The notes under the pieces: generated by a model
Databases searched by the model: none
Told to the model about the DNA's origin: nothing
The model's input: the letters and a program-made list of their open reading frames with translations, nothing else
Shown here: one piece after another, positions 14,301 to 27,480 of the stretch
Position numbering within the stretch: the first letter of the stretch is position 1
How the letters are laid out: every line of letters begins with the position of its first letter
DNA from: Siphonodentalium dalli
Taxonomy: Eukaryota; Mollusca; Scaphopoda; Gadilida; Siphonodentaliidae
Direction of reading: 5' to 3'
Length of the DNA stretch: 64,000 bases
Assembly: GCA_032622095.1 (NCBI GenBank)
Contig: CP136064.1
Coordinates: 186,001 to 250,000, forward strand
Position numbers and translations under genes: made by a program

Positions 14301-14743
14301 TAAGTTGAGAAACATCTGTTCCTTTAAACATACATTTGCATTCCAACATGAAGATATATATTTTCTGCAGTCATTGTAAATGACAACCCGATTCGGATAT
14401 GGCCAGATTTGACATGGCGCGGTATGGAGAAACATGCGCCAAATTGAAAATATCCAACCGTACTCCACCATGGAACCAGTCTATAGCAGATACCCCTTAA
14501 AGTTGGTGACTGTGTTACTTATGTCCCTTTAAGTTGAGATACATCTGTTCCTTTAAACATACATTTGCATTCCACCATGAAGATATATATTTTCTGCAGT
14601 CATTGTAAATGACAACCCGATTCGGATAGGGCCAGATTTGACATGACGCGGTATGGAGAAACATGCGCCAAATTGAAAATATCCAACCGTACTCCACCAT
14701 GGAATCAGTCTATAGCAGATACCCCTTTAAATTGGTGACTGTG
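11309..14743 (-). repeat. 8-monomer HOR (1,832 bp), nearly two copies
   Basis: Monomers at 11,309-12,912 are followed by the same succession from 13,141: SILRM/SCW, SIWRM/SCW, SILRM/SWW, SILRM/SCW, SFW, SCW, then the TASC variant with GATAGGGCC and GACATGACGCGG. Rare shared alleles include ATTCCAAAATGAAG (SFW) at 12,225 and 14,057, and CCCTTTAAAGATGG just before 12,454 and 14,286. The second copy ends in a different monomer at 14,744, whose GGCGTGGTAGGG end joins it to another HOR type. Confidence 0.85.
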
Positions 14744-15430
14744 TTACTTATGTCCCTTTAAGTTGAGATACATCTGTTCCTTTAAACATACATTTGCATT
14801 CCACCATGAAGATATATATTTTCTGCAGTCATTGTAAATGACAACCCGATTCGGATATGGCCAGATTTGACATGGCGTGGTAGGGAGAAACATGCGCCAA
14901 ATTGAAAATATCCAACAGTACTCCACCATGGAACCAGTCTATAGCAGATACCCCTTAAAGTTGGTGACTGTGTTACTTATGTTCCTTTAAGTTGAGATAC
15001 ATCTGTTTCTTTAAACATACATTTGCATTCCAACATGAAGATATTTATTTTCTGTAGTCATTGTAAATGACAACCCGAATCGGATATGGCCAGATTTGAC
15101 ATGGCGCGGTATGGAGAAACATGCGCCAAATAGAAAATATCCAACCGTACTCCACCATGGAACCAGTCTATAGCAGATACCCCTTAAAGTTGGTGACTGT
15201 GTTACTTATGTCCCTTTAAGTTGAGATACATCTGTTCCTTTAAACATACATTTGCATTCCAACATGAAGATATTTATTTTCTGTAGTCATTGTAAATGAC
15301 AACCCGATTCGGATATGGCCAGATTTGACATGGCGCGGTATGGAGAAACATGCGCCAAATAGAAAATATCCAACCGTACTCCACCATGGAACCAGTCTAA
15401 ATCAGACACCTCTTTAAGTTGGTGACTGTG

Positions 15431-18400
15431 TTACTTATGTTCCTTTAAGTTGAGATACATCTGTTCCTTTAAACATACATTTGCATTCCAACATGAAGAT
15501 ATTTGTTTTCTGCAGTCATTGTAAATGACAACCCGATTCGGATATGGCCAGATTTGACATGGCGCGGTATGGAGAAACATGCGCAAAATTGAAAATATCC
15601 AACCGTACTCCACCATGTAACCAGTCTATAGCAGATACCCCTTAAAGTTGGTGACTGTGTTACTTATGTCCCTTTAAGTTGAGATACATCTGTTCCTTTA
15701 AACATACATTTGCATTCCAACATGAAGATATATATTTTCTGCAGTCATTGTAAATGACAACCCGATTCGGATATGGCCAGATTTGACATGGCGCGGTATG
15801 GAGAAACATGCGCAAAATTGAAAATATCCAACCGTACTCCACCATGTAACCAGTCTATAGCAGATACCCCTTAAAGTTGGTGACGGTGTTACTTATGTCC
15901 CTTTAAGTTGAGATACATCTGTTCCTTTAAACATACATTTGCATTCCAACATGAAGATATATATTTTCTGCAGTCATTGTAAATGACAACCCGATTCGGA
16001 TATGGCCAGATTTGACATGGCGCGGTATGGAGAAACATGCGCCAAATTGAAAATATCCAACCGTACTCCACCATGGAACCAGTCTATAGCAGATACCCCT
16101 TAAAGTTGGTGACTGTGTTACTTATGTCCCTTTAAGTTGAGATACATCTGTTCCTTTAAACATACATTTGCATTCCACCATGAAGATATATATTTTCTGC
16201 AGTCATTGTAAATGACAACCCGATTCGGATATGGCCAGATTTGACATGGCGCGGTATGGAGAAACATGCGCAAAATTGAAAATATCCAACCGTACTCCAC
16301 CATGTAACCAGTCTATAGCAGATACCCCTTAAAGTTGGTGACTGTGTTACTTATGTCCCTTTAAGTTGAGATACATCTGTTCCTTTAAACATACATTTGC
16401 ATTCCAACATGAAGATATATATTTTCTGCAGTCATTGTAAATGACAACCCGATTCGGATATGGCCAGATTTGACATGGCGCGGTATGGAGAAACATGCGC
16501 AAAATTGAAAATATCCAACCGTACTCCACCATGTAACCAGTCTATAGCAGATACCCCTTAAAGTTGGTGACGGTGTTACTTATGTCCCTTTAAGTTGAGA
16601 TACATCTGTTCCTTTAAACATACATTTGCATTCCAAAATGAAGATATATATTTTCTGCAGTCATTGTAAATGACAACCCGATTCGGATATGGCCAGATTT
16701 GACATGGCGCGGTATGGAGAAACATGCGCCAAATAGAAAATATCCAACCGTACTCCACCATGGAACCAGTCTATAGCAGATACCCCTTAAAGTTGGTGAC
16801 TGTGTTACTTATGTCCCTTTAAGTTGAGATACATCTGTTCCTTTAAACATACATTTGCATTCCAACATGAAGATATTTATTTTCTGTAGTCATTGTAAAT
16901 GACAACCCGATTCGGATATGGCCAGATTTGACATGGCGCGGTATGGAGAAACATGCGCCAAATAGAAAATATCCAACCGTACTCCACCATGGAACCAGTC
17001 TAAATCAGACACCTCTTTAAGTTGGTGACTGTGTTACTTATGTTCCTTTAAGTTGAGATACATCTGTTCCTTTAAACATACATTTGCATTCCAACATGAA
17101 GATATTTGTTTTCTGCAGTCATTGTAAATGACAACCCGATTCGGATATGGCCAGATTTGACATGGCGCGGTATGGAGAAACATGCGCAAAATTGAAAATA
17201 TCCAACCGTACTCCACCATGTAACCAGTCTATAGCAGATACCCCTTAAAGTTGGTGACTGTGTTACTTATGTCCCTTTAAGTTGAGATACATCTGTTCCT
17301 TTAAACATACATTTGCATTCCAACATGAAGATATATATTTTCTGCAGTCATTGTAAATGACAACCCGATTCGGATATGGCCAGATTTGACATGGCGCGGT
17401 ATGGAGAAACATGCGCAAAATTGAAAATATCCAACCGTACTCCACCATGTAACCAGTCTATAGCAGATACCCCTTAAAGTTGGTGACGGTGTTACTTATG
17501 TCCCTTTAAGTTGAGATACATCTGTTCCTTTAAACATACATTTGCATTCCAACATGAAGATATATATTTTCTGCAGTCATTGTAAATGACAACCCGATTC
17601 GGATATGGCCAGATTTGACATGGCGCGGTATGGAGAAACATGCGCCAAATTGAAAATATCCAACCGTACTCCACCATGGAACCAGTCTATAGCAGATACC
17701 CCTTAAAGTTGGTGACTGTGTTACTTATGTCCCTTTAAGTTGAGATACATCTGTTCCTTTAAACATACATTTGCATTCCACCATGAAGATATATATTTTC
17801 TGCAGTCATTGTAAATGACAACCCGATTCGGATATGGCCAGATTTGACATGGCGCGGTATGGAGAAACATGCGCAAAATTGAAAATATCCAACCGTACTC
17901 CACCATGTAACCAGTCTATAGCAGATACCCCTTAAAGTTGGTGACTGTGTTACTTATGTCCCTTTAAGTTGAGATACATCTGTTCCTTTAAACATACATT
18001 TGCATTCCAACATGAAGATATATATTTTCTGCAGTCATTGTAAATGACAACCCGATTCGGATATGGCCAGATTTGACATGGCGCGGTATGGAGAAACATG
18101 CGCAAAATTGAAAATATCCAACCGTACTCCACCATGTAACCAGTCTATAGCAGATACCCCTTAAAGTTGGTGACGGTGTTACTTATGTCCCTTTAAGTTG
18201 AGATACATCTGTTCCTTTAAACATACATTTGCATTCCAAAATGAAGATATATATTTTCTGCAGTCATTGTAAATGACAACCCGATTCGGATATGGCCAGA
18301 TTTGACATGGCGCGGTATGGAGAAACATGCGCCAAATTGAAAATATCCAACCGTACTCCACCATGGAACCAGTCTATAGCAGATACCCTTTAAAGATGGT

Positions 18401-18636
18401 GACTGTGTTACTTATGTCCCTTTAAGTTGAGATACATCTGTTCCTTTAAACATACATTTGCATTCCAACATGAAGATATATATTTTCTGCAGTCATTGTA
18501 AATGACAACCCGATTCGGATATGGCCAGATTTGACATGGCGCGGTATGGAGAAACATGCGCCAAATTGAAAATATCCAACCGTACTCCACCATGGAACCA
18601 GTCTATAGCAGATACCCCTTAAAGTTGGTGACTGTG
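15431..18636 (-). repeat. 7-monomer HOR (1,603 bp), two copies
   Basis: The unit starts with the monomer carrying GATATTTGTTTTCTGC (KQISS...KEHK in the frame) at 15,431 and again at 17,034, a spacing of 1,603 bp or exactly seven monomers. Downstream order is the same: SCW, SCW, SILRM/SWW, SILRM/SCW, SFW. The copies separate after the SFW monomer. The first continues into CCAAATAG-type monomers at 16,732. The second continues into the CCCTTTAAAGATGG and TASC-type monomers seen in the 11-14 kb HOR. The unit appears to derive from the neighbouring 8-monomer unit by unequal exchange. Confidence 0.8.
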
Positions 18637-19009
18637 TTACTTATGTCCCTTTAAGTTGAGATACATCTGTTCCTTTAAACATACATTTGCATTCTACCAT
18701 GAAGATATATATTTTCTGCAGTCATTGTAAATGACAACCCGATTCGGATAGGGCCAGATTTGACATGACGCGGTATGGAGAAACATGCGCCAAATTGAAA
18801 ATATCCAACCGTACTCCACCATGGAACCAGTCTATAGCAGATACCCCTTTAAATTGGTGACTGTGTTACTTATGTCCCTTTAAGTTGAGATACATCTGTT
18901 CCTTTAAACATACATTTGCATTCCACCATGAAGATATATATTTTCTGCAGTCATTGTAAATGACAACCCGATTCGGATATGGCCAGATTTGACATGGCGC
19001 GGTATGGAG

Positions 19010-20383
19010 AAAAATGCGCCAAATTGAAAATATCCAACAGTACTCCACCATGGAACCAGTCTATAGCAGATACCCCTTAAAGTTGGTGACTGTGTTACTT
19101 ATGTCCCTTTAAGTTGAGATACATCTGTTCCTTTAAACATACATTTGCATTCCAACATGAAGATATTTATTTTCTGTAGTCATTGTAAATGACAACCCGA
19201 TTCGGATATGGCCAGATTTGACATGGCGCGGTAGGGAGAAACATGCGCCCAATTGAAAATATCCAACCGTACTCCACCATGGAACCAGTCTATAGCAGAT
19301 ACCCCTTAAAGTTGGTGACTGTGTTACTTATGTCCCTTTAAGTTGAGATACATCTGTTCCTCTAAACATACATTTGCATTCCAACATGAAGATATTTATT
19401 TTCTGTAGTCATTGTAAATGACAACCCGATTCGGATATGGTTAGATTTGACATGGCGCGGTATGGAGAAACATGCGCCAAGTAGAAAATATCCAACCGTA
19501 CTCCACCATGGAACCAGTCTAAATCAGACACCTCTTTAAGTTGGTGACTGTGTTACTTATGTCCCTTTAAGTTGAGATACATCTGTTCCTTTAAACATAC
19601 ATTTGCATTCCAACATGAAGATATTTATTTTCTGCAGTCATTGTAAATGACAACCCGATTCGGATATGGCCAGATTTGACATGGCGCGGTATGGAGAAAA
19701 ATGCGCCAAATTGAAAATATCCAACAGTACTCCACCATGGAACCAGTCTATAGCAGATACCCCTTAAAGTTGGTGACTGTGTTACTTATGTCCCTTTAAG
19801 TTGAGATACATCTGTTCCTTTAAACATACATTTGCATTCCAACATGAAGATATTTATTTTCTGTAGTCATTGTAAATGACAACCCGATTCGGATATGGCC
19901 AGATTTGACATGGCGCGGTAGGGAGAAACATGCGCCCAATTGAAAATATCCAACCGTACTCCACCATGGAACCAGTCTATAGCAGATACCCCTTAAAGTT
20001 GGTGACTGTGTTACTTATGTCCCTTTAAGTTGAGATACATCTGTTCCTCTAAACATACATTTGCATTCCAACATGAAGATATTTATTTTCTGTAGTCATT
20101 GTAAATGACAACCCGATTCGGATATGGTTAGATTTGACATGGCGCGGTATGGAGAAACATGCGCCAAGTAGAAAATATCCAACCGTACTCCACCATGGAA
20201 CCAGTCTAAATCAGACACCTCTTTAAGTTGGTGACTGTGTTACTTATGTCCCTTTAAGTTGAGATACATCTGTTCCTTTAAACATACATTTGCATTCCAA
20301 CATGAAGATATTTATTTTCTGCAGTCATTGTAAATGACAACCCGATTCGGATATGGCCAGATTTGACATGGCGCGGTATGGAG
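19010..20383 (-). repeat. Recent 3-monomer tandem duplication (687 bp x 2)
   Basis: The rare string GAGAAAAATGCGCC followed by CCAACAGTAC is seen near 19,010 and again near 19,697, 687 bp apart (3 x 229). The following three monomers carry the same rare changes in both copies: GTAGGGAGAAAC with GCGCCCAATTG; TTCCTCTAAAC; GGATATGGTTAG with GCGCCAAGTAG; and TCTAAATCAGACACC. The paralogous block at 27,481 has this trio only once, which indicates a local duplication in this copy. Confidence 0.85.
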
Positions 20384-20468
20384 AAACATGCGCAAAATTG
20401 AAAATATCCAACCGTACTCCACCATGTAACCAGTCTATAGCAGATACCCCTTCAAGTTGGTGACGGTG

Positions 20469-23400
20469 TTACTTATGTCCCTTTAAGTTGAGATACATCT
20501 GTTCCTTTAAACATTCATTTGCATTCCAACATGAAGATATATATTTTCTGCAGTCATTGTAAATGACAACCCGATTCGGATATGGCCAGATTTGACATGG
20601 CGCGGTATGGAGAAACATGCGCCAAATTGAAAATATCCAACCGTACTCCACCATGGAACCAGTCTATAGCAGATACCCCTTAAAGTTGGTGACTGTGTTA
20701 CTTATGTCCCTTTAAGTTGAGATACATCTGTTCCTTTAAACATACATTTGCATTCCACCATAAAGATATATATTTTCTGCAGTCATTGTAAATGACAACC
20801 CGATTCGGATAGGGCCAGATTTGACATGGCGCGGTATGGAGAAACATGCGCCAAATTGAAAATATCCAACCGTACTCCACCATGGAACCAGTCTATAGCA
20901 GATACCCCTTTAAGTTGGTGACTGTGTTACTTATGTCCCTTTAAGTTGAGATACATCTGTTCCTCTAAACATACATTTGCATTCCACCATGAAGATATAT
21001 ATTTTCTGCAGTCATTGTAAATGACAACCCGATTCGGATATGGCCAGATTTGACATGGCGCGGTATGGAGAAACATGCGCCAAATTGAAAATATCCAACC
21101 GTACTCCACCATGGAACCAGTCTATAGCAGATACCCCTTTAAGTGGGTGACTGTGTTACTTATGTCCCTTTAAGTTGAGATACATCTGTTCCTTTAAACA
21201 TACATTTGCTTTCCAACATGAAGATATTTATTTTCTGTAGTCATTGTAAATGACAACCCGATTCGGATATGGCCAGATTTGACATTGCGCGGTAGGGAGA
21301 AACATGCGCCAAATTGAAAATATCCAACAGTACTCCACCATGGAACCAGTCTATAGCAGATACCCCTTAAAGTTGGTGACTGTGTTACTTATGTCCCTTT
21401 AAGTTGAGATACATCTGTTTCTTTAAACATACATTTGCATTCCAACATGAAGATATTTATTTTCTGTAGTCATTGTAAATGACAACCCGATTCGGATATG
21501 GCCAGATTTGACATGACGCGGTAGGGAGAAACATGCGCCAAATTGAAAATATCCAACAGTACTCCACCATGGAACCAGTCTATAGCAGATACCCCTTAAA
21601 GTTGGTGACGTGTTACTTATGTCCCTTTAAGTTGAGATACATCTGTTCCTTTAAACATACATTTGCATTCCAACATGAAGATATTTATTTTCTGTAGTCA
21701 TTGTAAATGACAACCCGATTCGGATATGGCCAGATTTGACATGGCGCGGTATGGAGAAACATGCGCCAAATAGAAAATATCCAACCGTACTCCACCATGG
21801 AACCAGTCTATAGCAGATACCCCTTAAAGTTGGTGACTGTGTTACTTATGTCCCTTTAAGTTGATATACATCTGTTCCTCTAAACATACATTTGCATTCC
21901 AAAATGAAGATATTTATTTTCTGTAGTCATTGTAAATGACAACCCGATTCGGATAGGGCCAGATTTGACATGGCGCGGTATGGAGAAACATGCGCCAAGT
22001 AGAAAATATCCAACCGTACTCCACCATGGAACCAGTCTAAATCAGACACCTCTTTAAGTTGGTGACTGTGTTACTTATGTCCCTTTAAGTTGAGATACAT
22101 CTGTTCCTTTAAACATACATTTGCATTCCAACATGAAGATATTTATTTTCTGCAGTCATTGTAAATGACAACCCGATTCGGATATGGCCAGATTTGACAT
22201 GGCGCGGTAGGGAGAAACATGCGCCCAATTGAAAATATCCAACCGTACTCCACCATGGAACCAGTCTATAGCAGATACCCCTTAAAGTTGGTGACTGTGT
22301 TACTTATGTCCCTTTAAGTTGAGATACATCTGTTCCTCTAAACATACATTTGCATTCCAACATGAAGATATTTATTTTCTGTAGTCATTGTAAATGACAA
22401 CCCGATTCGGATATGGTTAGATTTGACATGGCGCGGTATGGAGAAACATGCGCCAAGTAGAAAATATCCAACCGTACTCCACCATGGAACCAGTCTAAAT
22501 CAGACACCTCTTTAAGTTGGTGACTGTGTTACTTATGTCCCTTTAAGTTGAGATACATCTGTTCCTTTAAACATACATTTGCATTCCAACATGAAGATAT
22601 TTATTTTCTGCAGTCATTGTAAATGACAACCCGATTCGGATATGGCCAGATTTGACATGGCGCGGTATGGAGAAACATGCGCAAAATTGAAAATATCCAA
22701 CCGTACTCCACCATGTAACCAGTCTATAGCAGATACCCCTTCAAGTTGGTGACGGTGTTACTTATGTCCCTTTAAGTTGAGATACATCTGTTCCTTTAAA
22801 CATTCATTTGCATTCCAACATGAAGATATATATTTTCTGCAGTCATTGTAAATGACAACCCGATTCGGATATGGCCAGATTTGACATGGCGCGGTATGGA
22901 GAAACATGCGCCAAATTGAAAATATCCAACCGTACTCCACCATGGAACCAGTCTATAGCAGATACCCCTTAAAGTTGGTGACTGTGTTACTTATGTCCCT
23001 TTAAGTTGAGATACATCTGTTCCTTTAAACATACATTTGCATTCCACCATAAAGATATATATTTTCTGCAGTCATTGTAAATGACAACCCGATTCGGATA
23101 GGGCCAGATTTGACATGGCGCGGTATGGAGAAACATGCGCCAAATTGAAAATATCCAACCGTACTCCACCATGGAACCAGTCTATAGCAGATACCCCTTT
23201 AAGTTGGTGACTGTGTTACTTATGTCCCTTTAAGTTGAGATACATCTGTTCCTCTAAACATACATTTGCATTCCACCATGAAGATATATATTTTCTGCAG
23301 TCATTGTAAATGACAACCCGATTCGGATATGGCCAGATTTGACATGGCGCGGTATGGAGAAACATGCGCCAAATTGAAAATATCCAACCGTACTCCACCA

Positions 23401-24360
23401 TGGAACCAGTCTATAGCAGATACCCCTTTAAGTGGGTGACTGTGTTACTTATGTCCCTTTAAGTTGAGATACATCTGTTCCTTTAAACATACATTTGCAT
23501 TCCACCATGAAGATATATATTTTCTGCAGTCATTGTAAATGACAACCCGATTCGGATATGGCCAGATTTGACATGGCGCGGTATGGAGAAACATGCGCCA
23601 AATTGAAAATATCCAACCGTACTCCACCATGGAACCAGCCTATAGCAGATACCCCTTAAAGTTGGTGACTGTGTTACTTATGTCCCTTTAAGTTGAGATA
23701 CATCTGTTCCTTTAAACATACATTTGCATTCCAACATGAAGATATATATTTTCTGCAGTCATTGTAAATGACAACCCGATTCAGATATGGCCAGATTTGA
23801 CATGGCGCGGTATGGAGAAACATGCGCCAAATTGAAAATATCCAACCGTACTCCACCATGGAACCAGTCTATAGCAGATACCCCTTAAAGTTGGTGACTG
23901 TGTTACTTATGTCCCTTTAAGTTGATATACATCTGTTCCTCTAAACATACATTTGCATTCCAAAATGAAGATATTTATTTTCTGTAGTCATTGTAAATGA
24001 CAACCCGATTCGGATAGGGCCAGATTTGACATGGCGCGGTATGGAGAAACATGCGCCAAGTAGAAAATATCCAACCGTACTCCACCATGGAACCAGTCTA
24101 AACCAGACACCTCTTTAAGTTGGTGACTGTGTTACTTATGTCCCTTTAAGTTGAGATACATCTGTTCCTTTAAACATACATTTGCATTCCAACATGAAGA
24201 TATTTATTTTCTGCAGTCATTGTAAATGACAACCCGATTCGGATATGGCCAGATTTGACATGGCGCGGTATGGAGAAACATGCGCAAAATTGAAAATATC
24301 CAACCGTACTCCACCATGTAACCAGTCTATAGCAGATACCCCTTCAAGTTGGTGACGGTG
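20469..24360 (-). repeat. 10-monomer HOR (2,289 bp) and derivatives
   Basis: The NECL/SLWW/CLEEQ trio at 20,469, 20,698 and 20,927 recurs at 22,758, 22,987 and 23,216, a spacing of 2,289 bp (ten monomers less one base). The missing base is the GTGACGTGTT deletion near 21,607. The NECL monomer is present again at 24,361. Within the unit the GGATATGGTTAG monomer appears both before and after the shared region, so the ten-monomer unit looks like the eight-monomer unit of 4-6 kb and 28-30 kb with two extra monomers. Confidence 0.8.
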
Positions 24361-27300
24361 TTACTTATGTCCCTTTAAGTTGAGATACATCTGTTCCTTT
24401 AAACATTCATTTGCATTCCAACATGAAGATATATATTTTCTGCAGTCATTGTAAATGACAACCCGATTCGGATATGGCCAGATTTGACATGGCGCGGTAT
24501 GGAGAAACATGCGCCAAATTGAAAATATCCAACCGTACTCCACCATGGAACCAGTCTATAGCAGATACCCCTTTAAGTGGGTGACTGTGTTACTTATGTC
24601 CCTTTAAGTTGAGATACATCTGTTCCTTTAAACATACATTTGCTTTCCAACATGAAGATATTTATTTTCTGTAGTCATTGTAAATGACAACCCGATTCGG
24701 ATATGGCCAGATTTGACATTGCGCGGTAGGGAGAAACATGCGCCAAATTGAAAATATCCAACAGTACTCCACCATGGAACCAGTCTATAGCAGATACCCC
24801 TTAAAGTTGGTGACTGTGTTACTTATGTCCCTTTAAGTTGAGATACATCTGTTTCTTTAAACATACATTTGCATTCCAACATGAAGATATTTATTTTCTG
24901 TAGTCATTGTAAATCACAACCCGATTCGGATATGGCCAGATTTGACATGACGCGGTAGGGAGAAACATGCGCCAAATTGAAAATATCCAACAGTACTCCA
25001 CCATGGAACCAGTCTATAGCAGATACCCCTTAAAGTTGGTGACGTGTTACTTATGTCCCTTTAAGTTGAGATACATCTGTTCCTTTAAACATACATTTGC
25101 ATTCCAACATGAAGATATTTATTTTCTGTAGTCATTGTAAATGACAACCCGATTCGGATATGGCCAGATTTGACATGGCGCGGTATGGAGAAACATGCGC
25201 CAAATAGAAAATATCCAACCGTACTCCACCATGGAACCAGTCTATAGCAGATACCCCTTAAAGTTGGTGACTGTGTTACTTATGTCCCTTTAAGTTGATA
25301 TACATCTGTTCCTCTAAACATACATTTGCATTCCAAAATGAAGATATTTATTTTCTGTAGTCATTGTAAATGACAACCCGATTCGGATATGGCCAGATTT
25401 GACATGGCGCGGTATGGAGAAACATGCGCCAAGTAGAAAATATCCAACCGTACTCCACCATGGAACCAGTCTAAATCAGACACCTCTTTAAGTTGGTGAC
25501 TGTGTTACTTATGTCCCTTTAAGTTGAGATACATCTGTTCCTTTAAACATACATTTGCATTCCACAATGAAGATATATATTTTCTGCAGTCATTGTAAAT
25601 GACAACCCGATTCGGATATGGCCAGATTTGACATGGCGCGGTATGGAGAAACATGCGCCAAATTGAAAATATCCAACCGTACTCCACCATGGAACCAGTC
25701 TATAGCAGATACCCCTTTAAATTGGTGACTGTGTTACTTATGTCCCTTTAAGTTGAGATACATCTGTTCCTTTAAACATACATTTGCATTCCACCATGAA
25801 GATATATATTTTCTGCAGTCATTGTAAATGACAACCCGATTCGGATATGGCCAGATTTGACATGGCGTGGTAGGGAGAAACATGCGCCAAATTGAAAATA
25901 TCCAACAGTACTCCACCATGGAACCAGTCTATAGCAGATACCCCTTAAAGTTGGTGACTGTGTTACTTATGTTCCTTTAAGTTGAGATACATCTGTTTCT
26001 TTAAACATACATTTGCATTCCAACATGAAGATATTTATTTTCTGTAGTCATTGTAAATGACAACCCGAATCGGATATGGCCAGATTTGACATGGCGCGGT
26101 ATGGAGAAACATGCGCCAAATAGAAAATATCCAACCGTACTCCACCATGGAACCAGTCTATAGCAGATACCCCTTAAAGTTGGTGACTGTGTTACTTATG
26201 TCCCTTTAAGTTGAGATACATCTGTTCCTTTAAACATACATTTGCATTCCAACATGAAGATATTTATTTTCTGTAGTCATTGTAAATGACAACCCGATTC
26301 GGATATGGCCAGATTTGACATGGCGCGGTATGGAGAAACATGCGCCAAATAGAAAATATCCAACCGTACTCCACCATGGAACCAGTCTAAATCAGACACC
26401 TCTTTAAGTTGGTGACTGTGTTACTTATGTTCCTTTAAGTTGAGATACATCTGTTCCTTTAAACATACATTTGCATTCCAACATGAAGATATTTGTTTTC
26501 TGCAGTCATTGTAAATGACAACCCGATTCGGATATGGCCAGATTTGACATGGCGCGGTATGGAGAAACATGCGCAAAATTGAAAATATCCAACCGTACTC
26601 CACCATGTAACCAGTCTATAGCAGATAGCCCTTAAAGTTGGTGACTGTGTTACTTATGTCCCTTTAAGTTGAGATACATCTGTTCCTTTAAACATACATT
26701 TGCATTCCACCATGAAGATATATATTTTCTGCAGTCATTGTAAATGACAACCCGATTCGGATATGGCCAGATTTGACATGGCGCGGTATGGAGAAACATG
26801 CGCAAAATTGAAAATATCAAACCGTACTCCACCATGTAACCAGTCTATAGCAGATACCCCTTAAAGTTGGTGACTGTGTTACTTATGTCCCTTTAAGTTG
26901 AGATACATCTGTTCCTTTAAACATACATTTGCATTCCAACATGAAGATATATATTTTCTGCAGTCATTGTAAATGACAACCCGATTCGGATATGGCCAGA
27001 TTTGACATGGCGCGGTATGGAGAAACATGCGCAAAATTGAAAATATCCAACCGTACTCCACCATGTAACCAGTCTACAGCAGATACCCCTTAAAGTTGGT
27101 GACGGTGTTACTTATGTCCCTTTAAGTTGAGATACATCTGTTCCTTTAAACATACATTTGCATTCCACCATGAAGATATATATTTTCTGCAGTCATTGTA
27201 AATGACAACCCGATTCGGATAGGGCCAGATTTGACATGACGCGGTATGGAGAAACATGCGCCAAATTGAAAATATCCAACCGTACTCCACCATGGAACCA

Positions 27301-27480
27301 GTCTATAGCAGATACCCCTTTAAATTGGTGACTGTGTTACTTATGTCCCTTTAAGTTGAGATACATCTGTTCCTTTAAACATACATTTGCATTCCACCAT
27401 GAAGATATATATTTTCTGCAGTCATTGTAAATGACAACCCGATTCGGATATGGCCAGATTTGACATGGCGCGGTATGGAG

